DNA from: Leptodontidium sp. MPI-SDFR-AT-0119
Taxonomy: Eukaryota > Ascomycota > Leotiomycetes > Helotiales > Leptodontidiaceae
NCBI GenBank assembly: GCA_020726505.1
Contig: JAHLEZ010000042.1
Location: 248,001 to 312,000, forward strand
Reading direction: 5' to 3'
Length of the DNA: 64,000 bases
Made by a program: the position numbers and the translations under genes. Position 1 is the stretch's first letter. Each line of letters begins with the position of its first letter. Below, one piece after another: positions 61,629 to 64,000 of the stretch. Under the pieces are notes generated by a model. The model was not told where the DNA came from. It was given only the letters and a program-made list of their open reading frames with translations, and did no database searches.

Positions 61629-63552
61629 ATGAGAACCAACACTATGTCGACCTTGTATAACGACGTTGTAATAATAGGAGCCGGATTCTCTGGCATCAAC
61701 CTGGCTTGCCAGCTCCAGCGAAAGTTGAACTTCACTGACTATGTGATATATGATCGAGGTCATGACCTTGGTGGTACATGGTCGTCTAATAAATGTAAGA
61801 GTCCGAGTTGTTTTGCCTGCTAATCACTAAAATTATAAAGACCCTGGTTGTGGTGTCGATATACCAGCCATATTCTATTCGCTCTCATGGTTTCCCAATG
61901 CGAACTTTACTAGCGTATTTCCTCCCCAGGAAGAGATTCTCGATTACCTTCGGGACGTAGCTGTGCGGCACAATATCATACCACATATAAAGCTACGGAC
62001 TGAATGGAATAGCGCCCGGTGGTCAGAACAGACCTCCAGATGGCATATTGTTGTGCAGAACCTTGAGAATGGCGAAAGCTTTGTGCATGAAGCAAAGGTT
62101 CTGGTGTCAGCCGTTGGCGGCTATACCAACCCAAAATACCCAACAATACATGGAATAGACACATTTGAAGGCCCTGTGGTTCATACCGCCAAATGGGATC
62201 AGTCATATGATCTCAAGGGTCGTAACGTTGTTGTTATCGGTAACGGGTGTGAGTTCATCAGCGATCAGGCAGTCTACCATTTCACTGATCTTTTAGGTTC
62301 CGCCTCTCAGGTTGTTCCGGCGATCATGGGTGAGGTCAGTAGCATTACTCAATTCATTAGGGTAGGTCAGGAAAGCTCCAACGTTTCCAAGAGAACTATT
62401 TTTGACCACCTACTTAGAGCCCTCAATATTATATTCCAATGCCGAACTTCTGTATAAATCGTCTATGGCGAGCTTTATTCCAATATACACCTCTCTTGTT
62501 GATGCTAAGTCGATGGGTTGTCTTTTGGATCCTGGAGACAGCACTCACTCAGTTTTATGAGGACAAAAGTGGGCAAAGGGCACGGCAAAAATCTGTGCGC
62601 ATAAGTCAAAATTATGTCCGTAAATCAGCCCCAGGTTGGTTCATCCACAAGTACTTAGACTCGTCAGGCAGGCTGATATGATGTAGAGCGATATTGGCCT
62701 CTTCTGAGTCCCCAATATGATTTGGGTTGTAAAGTAAGAGCCGCTAACTATTAATTAATTGACTTGCTGAACTGTCGATAGCGAAGAATCCTTGATAACA
62801 AATATATGAAAACGCTCCACAACCCCAAAATGCTCCTTATCAAGGATTCGGTAGTTTCAGTGCGATCCAATAGTGTCTTAACCGCATCGGGAAAGGACTA
62901 CTTTGCTGACTTTATTGTAAGTGCAGGCTAAAAAAACTAGAATAGAAAGTTCTCACTAATTGGACAGCACAGATCTTGGCAACTGGATTCGAATTTACTC
63001 AATGGCAAGCCGACTCCGTATTTGGACGTAAAGGTATTTCCTTGAAACAACACTGGGATGAGTTTGGCGGAATTGAAGCTTATAAGACGATTGCCATGAA
63101 TGAATTTCCCAATCTGTTCTATCTACTAGGCCCAAATTCTGGCCGGGGTCACACTTCAGTTCTATATTCAATCGAATGGTGCGTCTACAATGAGTGGCGT
63201 CTTATAGATAATGTTTTACTGACCTCTAGCCCTAGCTCTGTTGACCTTGTTATAAAAGTTGCACGTCCAATACTTGAGGGACGCGCGGCTTCTATAGAGG
63301 TCAGAAAGGATGCTGAGGAGGAATGGTGTAAGACAATGCAAGAAGCGCTGCGAGAAACCGTTTTAACAAGAAGCTGTTTTAATGTGAGTTACTGAAACGT
63401 GAAGCTTGTTCTGTTTCTAGAGGTGACTCGTAAAACAGCAGTTCTCCGATCCCAAGACTGGCTGGAACTTCTTTTCCTACCCGTTCAACTCCGTCCGCTT
63501 ATGGCTTGGCACTAGATCCCCAGTCATGTCGCACTGGAGCTACAAGAAGTGA
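61629..63552 (+). CDS. Baeyer-Villiger-type FAD-dependent monooxygenase, 520 aa
   Basis: Eight exons: 61629..61794, 61841..62248, 62297..62361, 62418..62634, 62687..62733, 62782..62916, 62973..63383, 63439..63552. All seven introns are 46-56 nt with GT/AG ends. Spliced length is 1563 nt with no stop. Motifs: FAD-binding IIGAGFSG (15-22) and DLGGTW (46-51); the BVMO fingerprint FEGPVVHTAKWD (about 164-175, FxGxxxHxxxW-P/D); the NADPH-binding VVVIGNGCSAS (about 187-197); and a LATGFE motif in exon 7. Known: such enzymes use NADPH and O2 to insert oxygen next to a ketone, or hydroxylate, often in secondary metabolism or xenobiotic breakdown. Met6 is an alternative start. The final acceptor could be 63438 or 63441. 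No biosynthetic neighbours are visible. Apparently intact. Confidence 0.92.
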
Positions 63553-64000
63553 TCTCAGAAAGCCTCGGTAGATAAATCATCGATGACAAAAATTACAAAC
63601 TCGTCATGTCGCAGAACCTCTTAGTGCTTTCATCTTCACATGTGAATCTAGTATTTGCAGTATATACTTCTGCGCTGGTTAAACATTTGATCCCGCGGTG
63701 AATTTGTTTTTAGGATGTTGAGAGCAGATAATAGTCATGAAAGACTTATATTCAGGCGCGGTAATCATAAAAGTACTAATTGTCATCAGGATTTCAAGAG
63801 AAGACGACGGCTCTGTAATATTTGACTATTCTGAGTACTTTCACTAACGGCATAAAGAATATACGATCTAAAGTCCATTTACTACGTAACTAAGTTTACT
63901 TTAGAAAATGTTTCAATACGTATAGACTTAGAGGGGCGTGAAATATGTCATCCTGCTGTTCCTATTGCCACGTGTGAGAATTGGTGTTACTTCCAATCGC
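63553..64000. other. 3' flank, nothing recognised
   Basis: About 450 bp to the window edge without a supported ORF or repeat. Confidence 0.35.

Overview
The window comes from a filamentous ascomycete (Pezizomycotina). Reasons: genes carry many 42-66 nt introns with GTAAGT/GTGAGT donors, CTAAC-type branch points and YAG acceptors; there are HET-domain NOD-like receptor genes, a 2EXR-domain gene, a DUF7053-type gene, an Rds1-like ferritin relic, and fungal hAT, Fot1/pogo, Tc1/mariner, gypsy and Tad-type LINE elements; many broken genes carry TGG-to-TAG changes of the kind made by repeat-induced point mutation (RIP). The class cannot be fixed from the sequence alone; Leotiomycetes or Dothideomycetes would fit.

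Layout. 0-6 kb: 3' part of a hAT transposase gene, a coiled-coil ORF and a dead Tc1/mariner transposase. 6-21 kb: an innate-immunity (allorecognition) block. A HET-NACHT-WD40 gene (8.4-12.2 kb, silenced by two TAG codons) and an intact HET-NB-ARC-TPR gene (16.1-19.5 kb) share a similar HET domain and about 380-410 bp of similar upstream DNA, but have different NOD modules and different repeat arrays. Three copies of a dispersed repeat (R1) flank them, two facing each other, and an intact Fot1/pogo transposase lies between them. 20.7-31.6 kb: a gene graveyard. It holds a nucleoside-hydrolase-like relic, a heavily RIPped pogo element, a SWIRM-domain ORF, an MscS channel gene broken by a 765-bp TIR element and joined to a gypsy fragment, a ferritin-like relic, one plausible intact gene (SUMO-interacting-type motif) and an MFS relic.

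32-39 kb: an intact LOG-type gene, then a 2EXR gene split by a 5.5-kb hAT element (8-bp target duplication). That hAT carries nested solo LTR-like elements and a Fot1-like non-autonomous element, giving up to five layers of insertion. 39-44 kb: a small ankyrin ORF, an intact DUF7053-type gene and unclassified relics. 44-50.5 kb: LINE, hAT and pogo fragments, solo LTRs and a GAA microsatellite. 50.6-52.9 kb: an intact three-exon DUF1365 gene. 53-61 kb: decayed genes, a 1.1-kb hAT-type non-autonomous element inside one of them, and a complete but dead Tc1/mariner element. 61.6-63.6 kb: an intact eight-exon Baeyer-Villiger-type monooxygenase.

Genes that look functional are few: the Fot1/pogo transposase, the HET-NB-ARC-TPR receptor, the SIM-like protein, LOG, DUF7053, DUF1365 and the monooxygenase, with SWIRM, ankyrin and coiled-coil ORFs less certain. 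They do not form an obvious pathway; the common theme is an accessory, transposon-rich compartment. Exon-intron structures below were deduced by eye from splice signals and frame continuity.
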